The notes under the pieces were generated by a model, which ran no database searches, was not told the DNA's origin, and saw nothing but the letters and a program-made list of their open reading frames with translations. From Actinomadura graeca (GTDB lineage: Bacteria > Actinomycetota > Actinomycetes > Streptosporangiales > Streptosporangiaceae): DNA of 64,000 nt. How positions within the stretch are numbered: position 1 is the first letter of the stretch; each line of letters starts with the position of its first letter. A program made the translations under genes and the position numbers. This document shows, in pieces, positions 23,251 through 35,487 of this stretch. The stretch is taken from positions 6,510,001 to 6,574,000 of the forward strand of contig NZ_CP059572.1 in NCBI RefSeq assembly GCF_019175365.1, written 5' to 3'.

Positions 23251-23889
23251 TCACAGCGGGCAGCCGCGGGACAGGAACTCCAGGTTGCGGTCCACCAGCG
23301 CGGGCAGCTCCTCGATCGGGGCGCCGTCCAGCCACTCGTACATCGCCGCCTGGAGGACGCCCAGGACCGCCCAGGTGAAGGTCTTCACGTCCGGGTCGTC
23401 GGTGGAGCGGCCGACCCGCTCGGCGATGATCTCCTTGAGGACGGCGTGGGTGCCCTCGCGGAGCGACTCGAACGTGCGGGCCCGCAGTGCCGGGACGGTC
23501 GCGGTCAGCCGCATCCGCGCGGTGATCGTCTCCAGTTCGTCCTGGTACATCTGCGGGAGGATCTCGCCGAACGTCGCGCGCAGCGCCTCGATCGGGGACA
23601 GCTCGGCGGGCTGCTCCCGGAACATCTCCGCCATGATCGGGTCGTACTCGTCGGTGACGACGACGTCCTCCTTGGTCGGGAAGTAGCGGAAGAACGTGCT
23701 GGGCGAGATCTCCGCCGCCGCGGCGATCTGCTCGACCGTGGTCTCGTCGTAGCCCCGCTCGCTGAAGAGGCGGAGGGCGTGGTCCTGGATGGCCCGCCGG
23801 GTCCTGAGCTTCTTGCGCTCCCGCAGCGGCAGCCGGTCGAGACGGTCGCGGAGCCGGTCGATCGCGTACTCAGGAAGCGGCGTGCTCAT
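23251..23889 (-). CDS. TetR-family repressor of the adjacent exporter
   Basis: 212 aa from the ATG at 23889; an ATG at 23907 is possible. The N-terminal helix-turn-helix reads TRRAIQDHALRLFSERGYDETTVEQIAAAAEISPSTFFRYFPTK in outline, the classic TetR HTH with the FFRYF turn. The C-terminal ligand domain is all-helical (AcrR-type). The start overlaps the 3' end of the MFS gene by about 20 bp, so exporter and repressor are co-transcribed with the repressor second. A 34-bp palindrome just upstream of the MFS gene is the probable autoregulatory operator. The inducer is presumably an exported drug or metabolite. Confidence 0.88.
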   Translation of the reverse strand: MSTPLPEYAIDRLRDRLDRLPLRERKKLRTRRAIQDHALRLFSERGYDETTVEQIAAAAEISPSTFFRYFPTKEDVVVTDEYDPIMAEMFREQPAELSPIEALRATFGEILPQMYQDELETITARMRLTATVPALRARTFESLREGTHAVLKEIIAERVGRSTDDPDVKTFTWAVLGVLQAAMYEWLDGAPIEELPALVDRNLEFLSRGCPL

Positions 23890-25408
23890 GGTCCGATTCT
23901 CTGTCATCGGCGCCGGGGCCCGCATCCCGCGCCGCGCGGCGCGGCTGGAAGGCCCACAGCAGCGCCGCCGCGGCCAGCGCGGCGACGGCGCAGGCGCCGA
24001 GCACCGCGTCCATTCCCTGGACGTAGGCGTCCCGGGCCGAGGCGAGCAGCGCGCCGTCCCCGAGGCGGTCCGCGACGGCCGCCGCCCCGCCGATCGAGTC
24101 GCGGGCCGCGCCGGCCGCGTCGCCGGGGAGCCCGGCGGTGGACACGCCGCCGCGGTAGACGGCCGACAGCAGGCTGCCGAGGCCCGCGACGCCGAGGGCG
24201 CCCGCGGTCTGGCGCAGGGTCTGGACGAGGCCGGACCCGCGTCCCGCCTGGTCCTCGGGCAGGGCCGCGATCAGCGCGTCCATGGACGGGATCAGCGTCA
24301 GGCCGCAGCCGAGGCCGAGGACGACCAGCCACGCGCAGGTCGTGCCGTAGGAGTCGGAGGCGTCGGTGAGGGCGCCCCAGCCGAGGCCCGCCGCCATCAC
24401 CAGCAGCCCGGTCACGATGACCGGCTTGTGGCCGGTGCGCGGGGCGACGCGGTCGGTGACGATCCCGCCGGCGAGCAGGCCCAGCAGCATCGGGACCAGC
24501 CGCACGCCGGTGCCGAGCACGCCGTTGCCCTGGACGGCCTCCAGGTACTGCGGCAGGACGAACAGCACCCCGGCCATCACCAGGTTCGCGGCGACGGCGG
24601 CGACCATCGGCCACACGAACGCCGGGTCGCGGAACAGCCGGACGTCCATCATCGGCTCCGGGGCGCGCCGCTCCCACAGCGTGAACCCGGCCAGCAGCAG
24701 CGCCGCGGCGGCGAGCGCGGCGAGCACCACCGGGTCGCCCCAGCCCCGGGCCGGCGCCTCGATGACCCCGTACACGAGCGCGGCGAGCCCGCCCATGGAC
24801 AGCACCGCCCCCTTGCCGTCCACGCGGGGCGCGGCGGGATCCCTGGTCTCGGGCAGCAGCAGCGCGATGGCGACGCCGCCGGCGGCGACCACCGGGACGT
24901 TGATCAGGAAGATCGAGCCCCACCAGAAGTGCTCCAGCAGCCAGCCGCCGAGCAGCGGGCCGAGGGGCAGCCCGAGCGCCATCGAGGCCGACCAGACCGC
25001 GACGGCGCGCGTCCGCTCCGCGGGCGGGAACACCGCGGGCAGCATCGACATCGACAGCGGGGTGACGACCGCGGCGCCGAGCCCCATGAACAGGCGGGCG
25101 GCGATCACGCCTGCGGCGCCGCCCGCGAACGCGCCGGCGAGCGAGGCCGCGCCGAAGACCGCGAGCCCGGCCAGCAGCAGCCGCTTGCGGCCGAAGCGGT
25201 CGCCGAGCAGGCCCGCCGGGAGCAGCAGCGCGGCGAAGACCAGCAGGTAGGAGTCGACGATCCACTGAAGGGCGCTGGTGCCCGCGTCGAGTTCCTCCGA
25301 GAGCGTGGTCAGCGCCAGGTTGAGGATCGTCATGTCGAAGCCGAGCGCCAGCATCGCCAGCGCCAGGGCGCCCAGGCCGAGCCAGCGCCGGGCGTACGGG
25401 ACCTCCAT
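23870..25408 (-). CDS. DHA2-type MFS drug exporter (14 TM)
   Basis: 512 aa from the ATG at 25408, which has GGAGG eight bases upstream; a TTG at 25423 overlaps that SD. About 14 hydrophobic helices. The DHA2 signature appears as LNLALTTLSEELDAG and WIVDSYLLVFAALLLPAG (helix 1-2), and LGDRFGRKR is the loop 2-3 motif A; motif C-like LGLPLGPLLGGWL is in helix 5. It is a proton-driven multidrug efflux permease similar to EmrB/LfrA. It is transcribed with the downstream tetR from a promoter overlapping the palindromic operator. Confidence 0.9.
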   Translation of the reverse strand: MEVPYARRWLGLGALALAMLALGFDMTILNLALTTLSEELDAGTSALQWIVDSYLLVFAALLLPAGLLGDRFGRKRLLLAGLAVFGAASLAGAFAGGAAGVIAARLFMGLGAAVVTPLSMSMLPAVFPPAERTRAVAVWSASMALGLPLGPLLGGWLLEHFWWGSIFLINVPVVAAGGVAIALLLPETRDPAAPRVDGKGAVLSMGGLAALVYGVIEAPARGWGDPVVLAALAAAALLLAGFTLWERRAPEPMMDVRLFRDPAFVWPMVAAVAANLVMAGVLFVLPQYLEAVQGNGVLGTGVRLVPMLLGLLAGGIVTDRVAPRTGHKPVIVTGLLVMAAGLGWGALTDASDSYGTTCAWLVVLGLGCGLTLIPSMDALIAALPEDQAGRGSGLVQTLRQTAGALGVAGLGSLLSAVYRGGVSTAGLPGDAAGAARDSIGGAAAVADRLGDGALLASARDAYVQGMDAVLGACAVAALAAAALLWAFQPRRAARDAGPGADDRESDHEHAAS

Positions 25409-25423
25409 GATAGCGGCCTCCAA

Positions 25424-25457
25424 TTGAAAGTTAGTATTAAATGACAGTAACTTTCAA
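25424..25457. promoter_or_regulatory. TetR operator palindrome (predicted)
   Basis: Perfect 10-bp inverted repeat TTGAAAGTTA (25424-25433) and TAACTTTCAA (25448-25457) with a 14-bp AT-rich spacer, immediately upstream of the MFS-tetR operon. AT-rich sequence is rare in this window, and the size fits a TetR dimer-pair site covering the promoter. Confidence 0.75.
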
Positions 25458-25508
25458 AAGATGTCCACTGTCAATCGGGGCCGGGGCTGGCGCCGGTCCG
25501 GACGGGGT

Positions 25509-25524
25509 TGTAATTTTGATTACA
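25509..25524. promoter_or_regulatory. Palindrome abutting a start codon
   Basis: TGTAAT-TTTG-ATTACA (25509-25524): its last A is the A of the ATG of the downstream hypothetical gene. It may be an operator over a promoter of a leaderless or very short-leader mRNA. There is no SD upstream of that ATG. Confidence 0.5.
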
Positions 25525-26045
25525 TGACTACGAGTGAAACGGCGGAGCAGCTACGGGGCTGGTTCTCCGGACGGCTCCCCGAGGGCTGGTTCGAGGGACC
25601 CCTGGAGGTCGTCGTCGACCGCGAGGAGGTCAGCGTCGTCGGCCGCCTGCCCGAGCCGGAGGCCGGGCCGGACGCCTCGCAGGCCGAGCGGGCCGCCCTC
25701 GCGGAAGGGCACATCCAGCGCTTCCGCGAGGACACCCGCGACCAGCGCATCGCCATCGCCCGCGAGGCCGAGCACCGGTTCGGCCACAAGGTCTCCTGGG
25801 GCGCCGACTGCGGCGACCGGCGCGAGATGTTCACGACGCTGTCGGTGCCGGTCATGACCCGGCTGCGGCAGCCGGAGCGGCGCGTCCTGGACACCCTCGT
25901 GGACGCGGGCGTGGCCCGCAGCCGCAGCGACGCCCTCGCGTGGTGCGTGCGCCTCGTGGGCAAGAACACCGACGAGTGGCTCTCCGAGCTCAGGACGGCC
26001 CTGGAGTACGTCGAGCGCGCCCGTGCCGCCGGCCCGCAAGCCTGA
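25524..26045 (+). CDS. Conserved actinobacterial hypothetical protein
   Basis: 173 aa from the ATG at 25524; no SD is visible and a palindrome abuts the start. It has no transmembrane segment. The N-terminal half (QLRGWFSGRLPEGWFEGPLE, then VDREEVSVVGRLP) looks like a small alpha/beta fold with a conserved acidic middle (EGHIQRFREDTRDQRI). The C-terminal half (VLDTLVDAGVARSRSDALAWCVRLVG) resembles a ribbon-helix-helix-like or helical DNA-binding segment found in small actinobacterial proteins. No known function; I recognise only that similar proteins occur in other actinomycetes. Confidence 0.7.
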   Translation: MTTSETAEQLRGWFSGRLPEGWFEGPLEVVVDREEVSVVGRLPEPEAGPDASQAERAALAEGHIQRFREDTRDQRIAIAREAEHRFGHKVSWGADCGDRREMFTTLSVPVMTRLRQPERRVLDTLVDAGVARSRSDALAWCVRLVGKNTDEWLSELRTALEYVERARAAGPQA

Positions 26046-26186
26046 TATCACCGGAACGGTGGGAGAAGTGTCCCCCTCGGGCCATAATTGAGCGCGATCG
26101 CAGCGACCCATCACGGGTGCCGGCCCGTCACATGCCGGCCGCGTCAGGGACTGTCGCTGTGCACCGGCGCTCGAAAGGATGCCTGC

Positions 26187-27062
26187 ATGGGGGTTCGGCG
26201 AAGCGGGATGTCGCGCGGCGGGGCGCGCCGGGACGGGATCAGGCGCAACCCCTCGGACGGTGCCGCGCTGGCGTCCGCGATCCGCCGCAGCGGCCCGTAC
26301 GCGGCGATCCGCGACGCCGTCTACCGGATGTACGAGCGCCGCGTCGAGGCGTCCCTGCCCACCGACATCACCCCCCGGCACGTCGGCGTCATCCTGGACG
26401 GCAACCGGCGCTGGGCCAGGTCGATGGGGCTGGCCGACGTCAACACCGGGCACCAGCGCGGCGCCCAGAAGATCTCCGAGCTGCTGCAGTGGAGCACCGA
26501 GGCGGGCGTCGAGCACGTCACGCTTTGGCTGCTGTCGACCGACAACCTGGGCCGCCCCGCCGCCGAGCTCGAACCGCTGCTGGAGATCATCGAGAACACC
26601 GTCACCCGGCTCGCCGCCGACGGCTGGCACGTCAAGCCCGTCGGCGCCCTCGACCTGCTACCCGATAAGACCGCCCGCGTCCTGAAAGATGCGGGTGAGG
26701 CCACATCCGGTGCTCCCGGCCTGATTGTGAACGTCGCGGTTGGGTATGGAGGTAGACGTGAGATCGCTGATGCGGTGCGCTCTCTGCTCGTCGAGCAGGC
26801 GAGCCGGGGCACCAGCATCGAGGAACTCGCCGAGGTCCTCGACGTGGAGCACATCGCGGAGCATCTCTACACGCGCGGCCAGCCGGATCCGGACCTGGTC
26901 ATCCGCACCTCGGGGGAGCAGCGTCTCTCCGGCTTCATGCTCTGGCAGAGCGCCCACTCGGAGTTCTACTTCTGCGAGGTCCACTGGCCGGACTTCCGCA
27001 AGGTCGACTTCCTCCGGGCCATGCGCTCGTACGCCGCGCGGCACCGGCGCTACGGTTCCTGA
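26187..27062 (+). CDS. uppS: Short-chain Z-isoprenyl diphosphate synthase
   Basis: 291 aa from the ATG at 26187 (SD AAAGGA). It is a cis-prenyltransferase condensing isopentenyl diphosphate with an allylic primer. The catalytic motif LDGNRRWAR is at residues 70-78 and the C-terminal conserved RTSGEQRLSGFMLWQ and EFYF...WPDF regions are present. The long basic N-terminus (about 60 residues) and the LWLLSTDNLGRP segment match the actinobacterial Rv1086-type enzyme making Z,E-farnesyl diphosphate rather than the C50 decaprenyl enzyme. It supplies primers for the lipid carrier of wall synthesis. The position after yyaL agrees with the mycobacterial order. Confidence 0.88.
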   Translation: MGVRRSGMSRGGARRDGIRRNPSDGAALASAIRRSGPYAAIRDAVYRMYERRVEASLPTDITPRHVGVILDGNRRWARSMGLADVNTGHQRGAQKISELLQWSTEAGVEHVTLWLLSTDNLGRPAAELEPLLEIIENTVTRLAADGWHVKPVGALDLLPDKTARVLKDAGEATSGAPGLIVNVAVGYGGRREIADAVRSLLVEQASRGTSIEELAEVLDVEHIAEHLYTRGQPDPDLVIRTSGEQRLSGFMLWQSAHSEFYFCEVHWPDFRKVDFLRAMRSYAARHRRYGS

Positions 27063-27088
27063 CGGTCAAGCCCTGATCACCGCCCCAG

Positions 27089-27114
27089 GCCCGTCCCCCA
27101 GCGGGGGCGCGGGC
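27089..27114 (+). terminator. Terminator after uppS
   Basis: GCCCG...CGGGC outer stem with inner CCCCC-AGC-GGGGG (27095-27107), between uppS and phoH2. Confidence 0.55.
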
Positions 27115-27170
27115 CGTACGGGGGCGGACTGTCGCGCCACCGGTTGGTTCCCCATAGTCAGGGAGATCGA

Positions 27171-28523
27171 GTGGCCACAACCTCCCCGCGCCGTCCCGGC
27201 TCCGGGATCCCGTCCGGGACGAGCGTCCCGGACCGGCGCACGTACGTCCTCGACACCAGCGTCCTGCTCGCCGACCCGGGGGCGATGACCCGGTTCGCCG
27301 AGCACGAGGTCGTACTCCCCATCGTCGTCATCTCCGAGCTCGAGGCCAAGCGCCACCATCCGGAGCTCGGCTACTTCGCCCGCCAGGCCCTGCGCACGCT
27401 GGACGACCTGCGGGTGCGGGAGGGACGGCTGGACGAGGCGCTGCCCGTCGGCGACCAGGGCGGCACGCTGCGCGTCGAGCTCAACCACTCCGACCCGAGC
27501 GTCCTGCCGGACGGGTTCCGGCTCGGCGACAACGACACCCGGATCCTGTCGGTCGCGGGCTGGCTGGCCCAGGAGGGCCGCGACGTCGTGCTGGTCTCCA
27601 AGGACCTGCCGATGCGGGTGAAGGCGTCCGCCGTCGGCCTCGCGGCCGAGGAGTACCGCGCCGAGCTGGCGGTGGTCGAGTCCGGCTGGACCGGGATGCG
27701 GGAGCTGGAGGTCCCCGCCGGCCTGGTCGAGGAGCTGTACGAGACGGGCGGCGCGGACGTCGAGGAGGCCCTCGGCCTGCCCTGCCACACCGGGCTGAGG
27801 CTGCTGTCCGAGCGCGGCTCGGCCCTCGGGCGGACCCTGCCCGACAAGTCGGTCAAGCTGGTGCGGGGCGACCGCGAGGTGTTCGGCCTGCGCGGCCGGT
27901 CGGCGGAGCAGCGGATCGCGCTGGACCTGCTGATGGACGAGGACGTCGGGATCGTCTCCCTCGGCGGGCGCGCCGGGACCGGCAAGTCCGCCCTCGCGCT
28001 CTGCGCCGGGCTGGAGGCCGTCATGGAGCGGCACCGGCACCGCAAGGTCGTGGTGTTCCGGCCCCTGTACGCGGTCGGCGGGCAGGAGCTCGGCTACCTG
28101 CCGGGCTCGGAGAACGAGAAGATGTCGCCGTGGGCGCAGGCCGTCTACGACACCCTGTCGGCGGTGACCACGCCGGACGTCATCGACGAGGTTTTGGATC
28201 GTGGCATGTTGGAGGTCCTGCCGCTCACCCACATCCGCGGCCGCTCGCTGCACGACGCGTTCGTGATCGTCGACGAGGCGCAGTCGCTGGAGCGCGGGGT
28301 GCTGCTCACCGTCCTGTCCCGGATCGGGGCGGGCTCGCGGGTCGTGCTCACCCACGACGTGGCGCAGCGCGACAACCTGCGGGTCGGACGGCACGACGGC
28401 GTCGCCGCGGTGGTGGAACGTCTCAAGGGCCACCCGCTGTTCGCGCACGTGACACTGACCAGGTCCGAGCGGTCGCCGATCGCCGCCCTGGTGACGGACA
28501 TGCTCGGCGACGTCGGCGCCTGA
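27171..28523 (+). CDS. phoH2: PIN-PhoH2 RNA helicase/ribonuclease
   Basis: 450 aa from the GTG at 27171 with GGGAG five bases upstream. The N-terminal PIN nuclease domain (about 24-160) has acidic residues D28 (YVLDTSVLL), E56 (SELEAKRHH) and the D120/D122 region (GDNDTRIL). The C-terminal PhoH ATPase has Walker [10 protein letters not shown] (265-273) and Walker [10 protein letters not shown]. In mycobacteria PhoH2 is a sequence-specific RNA helicase and RNase, sometimes preceded by an antitoxin gene (phoAT). No such small gene is visible upstream, where only a terminator and about 50 bp remain. Confidence 0.92.
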   Translation: MATTSPRRPGSGIPSGTSVPDRRTYVLDTSVLLADPGAMTRFAEHEVVLPIVVISELEAKRHHPELGYFARQALRTLDDLRVREGRLDEALPVGDQGGTLRVELNHSDPSVLPDGFRLGDNDTRILSVAGWLAQEGRDVVLVSKDLPMRVKASAVGLAAEEYRAELAVVESGWTGMRELEVPAGLVEELYETGGADVEEALGLPCHTGLRLLSERGSALGRTLPDKSVKLVRGDREVFGLRGRSAEQRIALDLLMDEDVGIVSLGGRAGTGKSALALCAGLEAVMERHRHRKVVVFRPLYAVGGQELGYLPGSENEKMSPWAQAVYDTLSAVTTPDVIDEVLDRGMLEVLPLTHIRGRSLHDAFVIVDEAQSLERGVLLTVLSRIGAGSRVVLTHDVAQRDNLRVGRHDGVAAVVERLKGHPLFAHVTLTRSERSPIAALVTDMLGDVGA

Positions 28524-28544
28524 CCGGCGCCCGCCCGTGAGTCT

Positions 28545-28573
28545 CGGCGGCCACGTGGAGGAACGGGCCGCCG
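28545..28573 (+). terminator. Terminator after phoH2
   Basis: Perfect 8-bp stem CGGCGGCC (28545-28552) with GGCCGCCG (28566-28573) and a 13-base loop. Confidence 0.55.
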
Positions 28574-28972
28574 GGGCTTCTCACGCGCCCTCGGGCACGG
28601 CCTCCGCGGCCTTTACGTAATGTAAGAATCCAATTGCGCTGCGTTGATATGTGATGAACGTCACACATGCCGGAAAGAGGGCCGAGAACCCCAGGTCTCC
28701 TCGCCGTTTCAGCGCTGTTCGCGCTGAGTTGACAACGCTCCGCGCGGGGGTGAGTTGTCCCATTCTGGTTGCGGAGCAGCCCCCGGACTCGGGCATTGTG
28801 TCCCCTCGTAAGCACCCCCAGACCGGCATCCGGCCAGTGCGCGCCCCCGACAACGCGCGCCGCGGACGACGCCGGGCGGGGCCCGTGGCCGTCCGCCTTC
28901 CGGACGGCCGGGCCGAGGGTGGAAACAGCTCGTGCGCGCGTCCATGCGCGTGCGACCGTCGGAAGGACCGCC
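28574..28972 (+). promoter_or_regulatory. Long regulatory/leader region of the lytic transglycosylase-like gene
   Basis: About 400 bp with no supported gene. It contains an AT-rich stretch with TTACGTAA (near 28613), a CRP-type site (28650-28665), a hairpin TCAGCGC-TGTTC-GCGCTGA (28709-28727), and TTGACA (28729-28734), whose GACAAC also pairs with GTTGTC about 17 bp further on. I looked for the c-di-AMP (ydaO) riboswitch often found before actinobacterial resuscitation or hydrolase genes and did not find its core sequences. Confidence 0.5.
28650..28665. promoter_or_regulatory. CRP/FNR-type binding site
   Basis: TGTGATGAACGTCACA is a perfect match to the TGTGA-N6-TCACA consensus used by actinobacterial cAMP receptor proteins (CRP, GlxR). 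It lies about 310 bp upstream of the secreted transglycosylase-like gene. In M. tuberculosis the peptidoglycan hydrolase rpfA is a known CRP target. Confidence 0.7.
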
Positions 28973-29980
28973 TTGTCCGGAGACCGCCCCGGGTCCCCTA
29001 GGCGAGACGATCGACAAAGCTTCGCCCCCCAGGGGTCAGGTGGGCCCTTTGGCGCGCCTTACGGGCCTTTCGCCCCCCATGACGACTTCGCCTCCAACGA
29101 CGACATCAAGGTCGCCGGCTCCCAGCCCGCGCAGCCCGCCCCCGCGGGCGACACGCTCGGCTTCCAGTCCCTCGGCTCCGTCCCCGCGCCCGAGTCGCCG
29201 CGCACGGACGCCTTCGCCGGCGTCCCGGACGAGATCGCGTTCACCCCGCCCGGAGGCGGCCCGGCCGCACCGGCGGCCATGTCCGCGCCGTCCGACGCCC
29301 CCAAGGCACGCGCCGGGCGCCGCAACGGCGTCCGGATCGCCGCGGTCCTCGCCGGCGCCGCGGTCGTGGTCGGCGGCGGCGCGGTCGCCGCGCTCGCCCT
29401 GACGGGCGGCGACGACGGCGCCGACCAGGCCACCGTCGCCTCCAAGCCGCTGGCCGACGCCGAGGTCCCCCAGGTCGACCCGAAGGTCCTGGAGGAGCAG
29501 CGCCGCAAGCAGGCGCTCGACCGTGCCTCCCGCGCCGTCCGCGAGGGCGCCGGGAAGGGCCCGTCCCTCCAGCCCAAGGGCAAGCCGCTCCCGACCAAGA
29601 AGCCCGAGGACGACAAGGGCGGCGGCGGCAGCGGGGGCAGCGGCGGCGGCCCGACCGGCGACCCCGTCCCCGCGGGCCAGGCCCAGGCCATCGCCAAGCG
29701 CCTCATGCCCGGCTACGGCGCCGCCTTCCGGAAGTCGGGCCAGTTCGGCTGCCTGGTGAACCTGTGGAACAAGGAGAGCCACTGGAACACTCACGCCGCC
29801 AACCCGTCCGGCGCCTACGGGATCCCGCAGGCGCTTCCCGGCACCAAGATGTCCAGCGCCGGGCCGGACTGGCAGAACAACGCCACCACCCAGATCAAGT
29901 GGGGCCTCGGCTACATCAAGGGCCGCTACGGCAGCCCCTGCGGCGCCTGGAGCCACTCCGAGTCGGTGGGCTGGTACTGA
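28973..29980 (+). CDS. Membrane-anchored lytic transglycosylase-like protein
   Basis: 335 aa from a TTG at 28973, chosen because GGAAGGA sits five bases upstream. A disordered cytoplasmic N-terminus (1-118) leads to one transmembrane helix (121-144), then a charged linker, a Gly/Ser hinge (216-227) and a C-terminal SLT-type domain (about 235-335). The catalytic Glu is probably E268 in NLWNKESHWN, followed by GAYGIPQALPGTKM; C260 and C323 may form a disulfide. This is the transglycosylase-like fold of actinobacterial wall remodelling proteins, cutting glycan strands. Regulation through the upstream CRP-type site is plausible. Confidence 0.85.
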   Translation: MSGDRPGSPRRDDRQSFAPQGSGGPFGAPYGPFAPHDDFASNDDIKVAGSQPAQPAPAGDTLGFQSLGSVPAPESPRTDAFAGVPDEIAFTPPGGGPAAPAAMSAPSDAPKARAGRRNGVRIAAVLAGAAVVVGGGAVAALALTGGDDGADQATVASKPLADAEVPQVDPKVLEEQRRKQALDRASRAVREGAGKGPSLQPKGKPLPTKKPEDDKGGGGSGGSGGGPTGDPVPAGQAQAIAKRLMPGYGAAFRKSGQFGCLVNLWNKESHWNTHAANPSGAYGIPQALPGTKMSSAGPDWQNNATTQIKWGLGYIKGRYGSPCGAWSHSESVGWY

Positions 29981-30023
29981 CCACGGGCCGTCCGCGCATC
30001 ACGGGCCGGCCGCGCGTCACGGG

Positions 30024-31439
30024 TCAGCCCCGTGACGCGTTGGTCATGCCCAGGACGTCCAGGGCCTCGTCGAGCTGCTCGACCGTCAGCCGCCCCTCGT
30101 CCACGTGGCCGCGCTCCAGCACGACCTCGCGGATCGTCCTGCGCTCCCGCAGCGCCTGCTTGGCGATCTGCGCCGCCTCCTCGTACCCGAGGTAGCGGTT
30201 GAGGGGCGTCACGATCGACGGCGAGGACTCGGCGTACTCGCGCAGCCGGTCCACGTCCGCCTCGATGCCGTCCACGCAGCGGTCGGCGAGCAGCCGCGAC
30301 ACGCTCGCCAGCAGCGCGATCGACTCCAGGACGTTGCGGGCCAGCATCGGCAGCATCACGTTCAGCTCGAAGCTGCCGGACGCGCCGCCGAACGCGACCG
30401 CCGCGTCGTTCCCGATCACCTGCGCCGCCACCTGCGCGACCGCCTCGGGGATCACGGGGTTGACCTTCCCCGGCATGATCGACGAGCCGGGCTGCAGGTC
30501 GGGCAGCCGGATCTCGGCGAGCCCGGCGCGCGGCCCCGATCCCATCCAGCGCAGATCGTTGGCGATCTTGGTGAGGCCGACCGCGATCGTGCGGAGCGCG
30601 CCGCTGGCCTCCACCAGTCCGTCCCGCGCGCCCTGCGCCTCGAAGTGGTCGCGCGCCTCGGTCAGCGGGAGGCCGGTGACGCGGGCGATCTCGGCGATGA
30701 CGCGGCCGCCGAACCCCTCCGGCGTGTTGATCCCGGTGCCGACCGCCGTGCCGCCGAGCGGCAGCTCCGCCAGCCGGGGCAGGACGGCCTCCAGCCGCTC
30801 CACGCCGTAGCGGACCTGCGCGGCGTACCCGCCGAACTCCTGCCCCAGCGTCACGGGCGTCGCGTCCATCAGGTGGGTGCGCCCGGACTTCACCACCGTC
30901 GCGAACTCGGCCGCCTTGCGCCCCAGCGCCGCCTCCAGATGCCTCAGCGCGGGCACGAGGTCGTTCAGGACGGCCCCGGTGGCCGCGACATGGATCGAGG
31001 ACGGGAACACGTCGTTGGACGACTGAGAGGCGTTCACGTCGTCGTTGGGGTGCACCGGGCGGCCGAGCCGCTCCTGTGCCAGCGTCGCGACGACCTCGTT
31101 GGCGTTCATGTTGGACGACGTGCCCGAGCCCGTCTGGAAGACGTCGACGGGGAACTGGTCGTCCCACTTCCCGGCGGCGACCTCCAGCGCCGCCTCCCTG
31201 ATCGCGGCGGCGACGTCGCCGTCCAGGACGCCGAGCTCGGCGTTGACCGCCGCGGCGGCGGCCTTGATGTGGCCGAGCGCGGCGATGTGCGCGGGCTCCA
31301 GCGTCCGGCCCGAGATCGGGAAGTTCTCCACCGCGCGCTGGGTCTGCGCCCGCCACCTGGCCGCCGCGGGCACCTGGACCTCGCCCATTGAGTCGCGCTC
31401 GACCCGGAACCCCTGCCCTGTCGACTCCTGATCGGTCAT
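30024..31439 (-). CDS. fumC: Class II fumarate hydratase
   Basis: 471 aa from the ATG at 31439 (SD GGAGGT about nine bases upstream); a GTG at 31451 is too close to the SD. It interconverts fumarate and malate in the TCA cycle without an Fe-S cluster. The superfamily signature [11 protein letters not shown] is near residue 320, with [15 protein letters not shown] and [12 protein letters not shown] as further active-site segments. Length is typical of FumC. It lies about 95 bp downstream of the kinase gene on the same strand. A second, class I fumarase is encoded 1.5 kb away. Confidence 0.95.
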   Translation of the reverse strand: MTDQESTGQGFRVERDSMGEVQVPAAARWRAQTQRAVENFPISGRTLEPAHIAALGHIKAAAAAVNAELGVLDGDVAAAIREAALEVAAGKWDDQFPVDVFQTGSGTSSNMNANEVVATLAQERLGRPVHPNDDVNASQSSNDVFPSSIHVAATGAVLNDLVPALRHLEAALGRKAAEFATVVKSGRTHLMDATPVTLGQEFGGYAAQVRYGVERLEAVLPRLAELPLGGTAVGTGINTPEGFGGRVIAEIARVTGLPLTEARDHFEAQGARDGLVEASGALRTIAVGLTKIANDLRWMGSGPRAGLAEIRLPDLQPGSSIMPGKVNPVIPEAVAQVAAQVIGNDAAVAFGGASGSFELNVMLPMLARNVLESIALLASVSRLLADRCVDGIEADVDRLREYAESSPSIVTPLNRYLGYEEAAQIAKQALRERRTIREVVLERGHVDEGRLTVEQLDEALDVLGMTNASRG

Positions 31440-31535
31440 GCGAGAAGCCACCTCCGACTACGAATCTAACGCCGTCATCGGTGGCAGCTCCGCGGACGTC
31501 CCGCCCATTCCCGGCGGCGTCCGCTCCCGGGCGGG

Positions 31536-32816
<1,281 letters not shown>

Positions 32817-32907
32817 GGCGGAAAAGATACCGGAGTGGCCAGCCGGTCAGCGGTGAGACCTCGCTACCGAGTTGGATTTTAGACCAATAAATGTGATCTA
32901 CCGGGTG

Positions 32908-34551
<1,644 letters not shown>

Positions 34552-34552
34552 C

Positions 34553-35467
34553 TCAGGCAGGTCCTCGCGCGATTCCGATGGGGGCCGCCTCACAGGGTAC
34601 GACCCGGGCGCGCAGCCCGACGACGACCCCCGCCGCCACGAGCGCCGCCCCCGCCAGGTCGGCCGGTCCCGGGCGGTCGAGGCCGAGCGCGACGGTCGTG
34701 AGCACCGCGCTGACCGGGATGACGCCCGCGAACAGGCCCGCGCGGTCGGGGCCGAGGCGCCCGAGCGAGTCGTACCAGAGCAGGAACGCGACCGTCGTGA
34801 CGATCACCGAGAGGTAGGCCAGGCCCGCCGCCTCGGCCGCCGTGGGCGCCCGCAGGACCGCGGACCCGTCGGTGACCAGCCCGGCCGCCAGCAGCATCGG
34901 CGCCGCCAGGCCCGCCGAGTACGCCGACACCCGCAGCGGCCCGAGCCGGGGCAGCAGCGGCACGGCCAGCAGCGAGAAGCACACCTCGCCGCCGAGCGCG
35001 CCGAGCGACAGCAGCAGCCCCCGCACGCTGCCCCCGCCAAGCCCGTTGGCCAGTGCCGCACCGGACGCCACCACGCACGCCGCCAGCACCACCGCGGGCG
35101 CCGGACGGCGGCGCTCCAGCAGCGGCCCGACCAGCGCCAGCACGATCGGGACCGTCGCGATCACCGTGCCGATCGTGGCCGGGCCCGTGTCCCGGGTCGC
35201 CGCCACGATGCACACGTTGAACGCGACCAGCCCCGTCGCCGCCAGGGCCGCGAGCAGCGCCCACTCGCGCGCCGTGGGCCACCGCCCGGGGCCGGCGGAC
35301 AGGCGCGTGACGAGCAGCAGGATCAGCGCGGCCGCCGCGTACCGGACGGCCTGCCCGCCGAACACCGGGTAGCGGGAGATCGTCGCCGACACGGCGGTCA
35401 GCGAGCCGACGAGGCACATGGCGGTCCCGGCGCCGGCCATGCCGCGCGCGCTGGAGTTCGAGGTCAT
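34553..35467 (-). CDS. EamA/DMT-family transporter
   Basis: 304 aa with about ten hydrophobic helices in two EamA repeats. It is a drug/metabolite exporter of the RhaT-like superfamily (for example [21 protein letters not shown] and [22 protein letters not shown] helices). It is divergent from a MocR-type regulator, an arrangement common for transporters exporting amino acids or amines under PLP-linked control. It ends one base before the class I fumarase start. Confidence 0.85.
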   Translation of the reverse strand: MTSNSSARGMAGAGTAMCLVGSLTAVSATISRYPVFGGQAVRYAAAALILLLVTRLSAGPGRWPTAREWALLAALAATGLVAFNVCIVAATRDTGPATIGTVIATVPIVLALVGPLLERRRPAPAVVLAACVVASGAALANGLGGGSVRGLLLSLGALGGEVCFSLLAVPLLPRLGPLRVSAYSAGLAAPMLLAAGLVTDGSAVLRAPTAAEAAGLAYLSVIVTTVAFLLWYDSLGRLGPDRAGLFAGVIPVSAVLTTVALGLDRPGPADLAGAALVAAGVVVGLRARVVPCEAAPIGIARGPA

Positions 35468-35487
35468 GACATGGCACGTTAAAGGGT

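Noticed and set aside
28574..28972. c-di-AMP (ydaO) riboswitch in the leader of the SLT-like gene
   Set aside because: Such riboswitches often precede related genes in Actinobacteria, but the conserved core words are absent.
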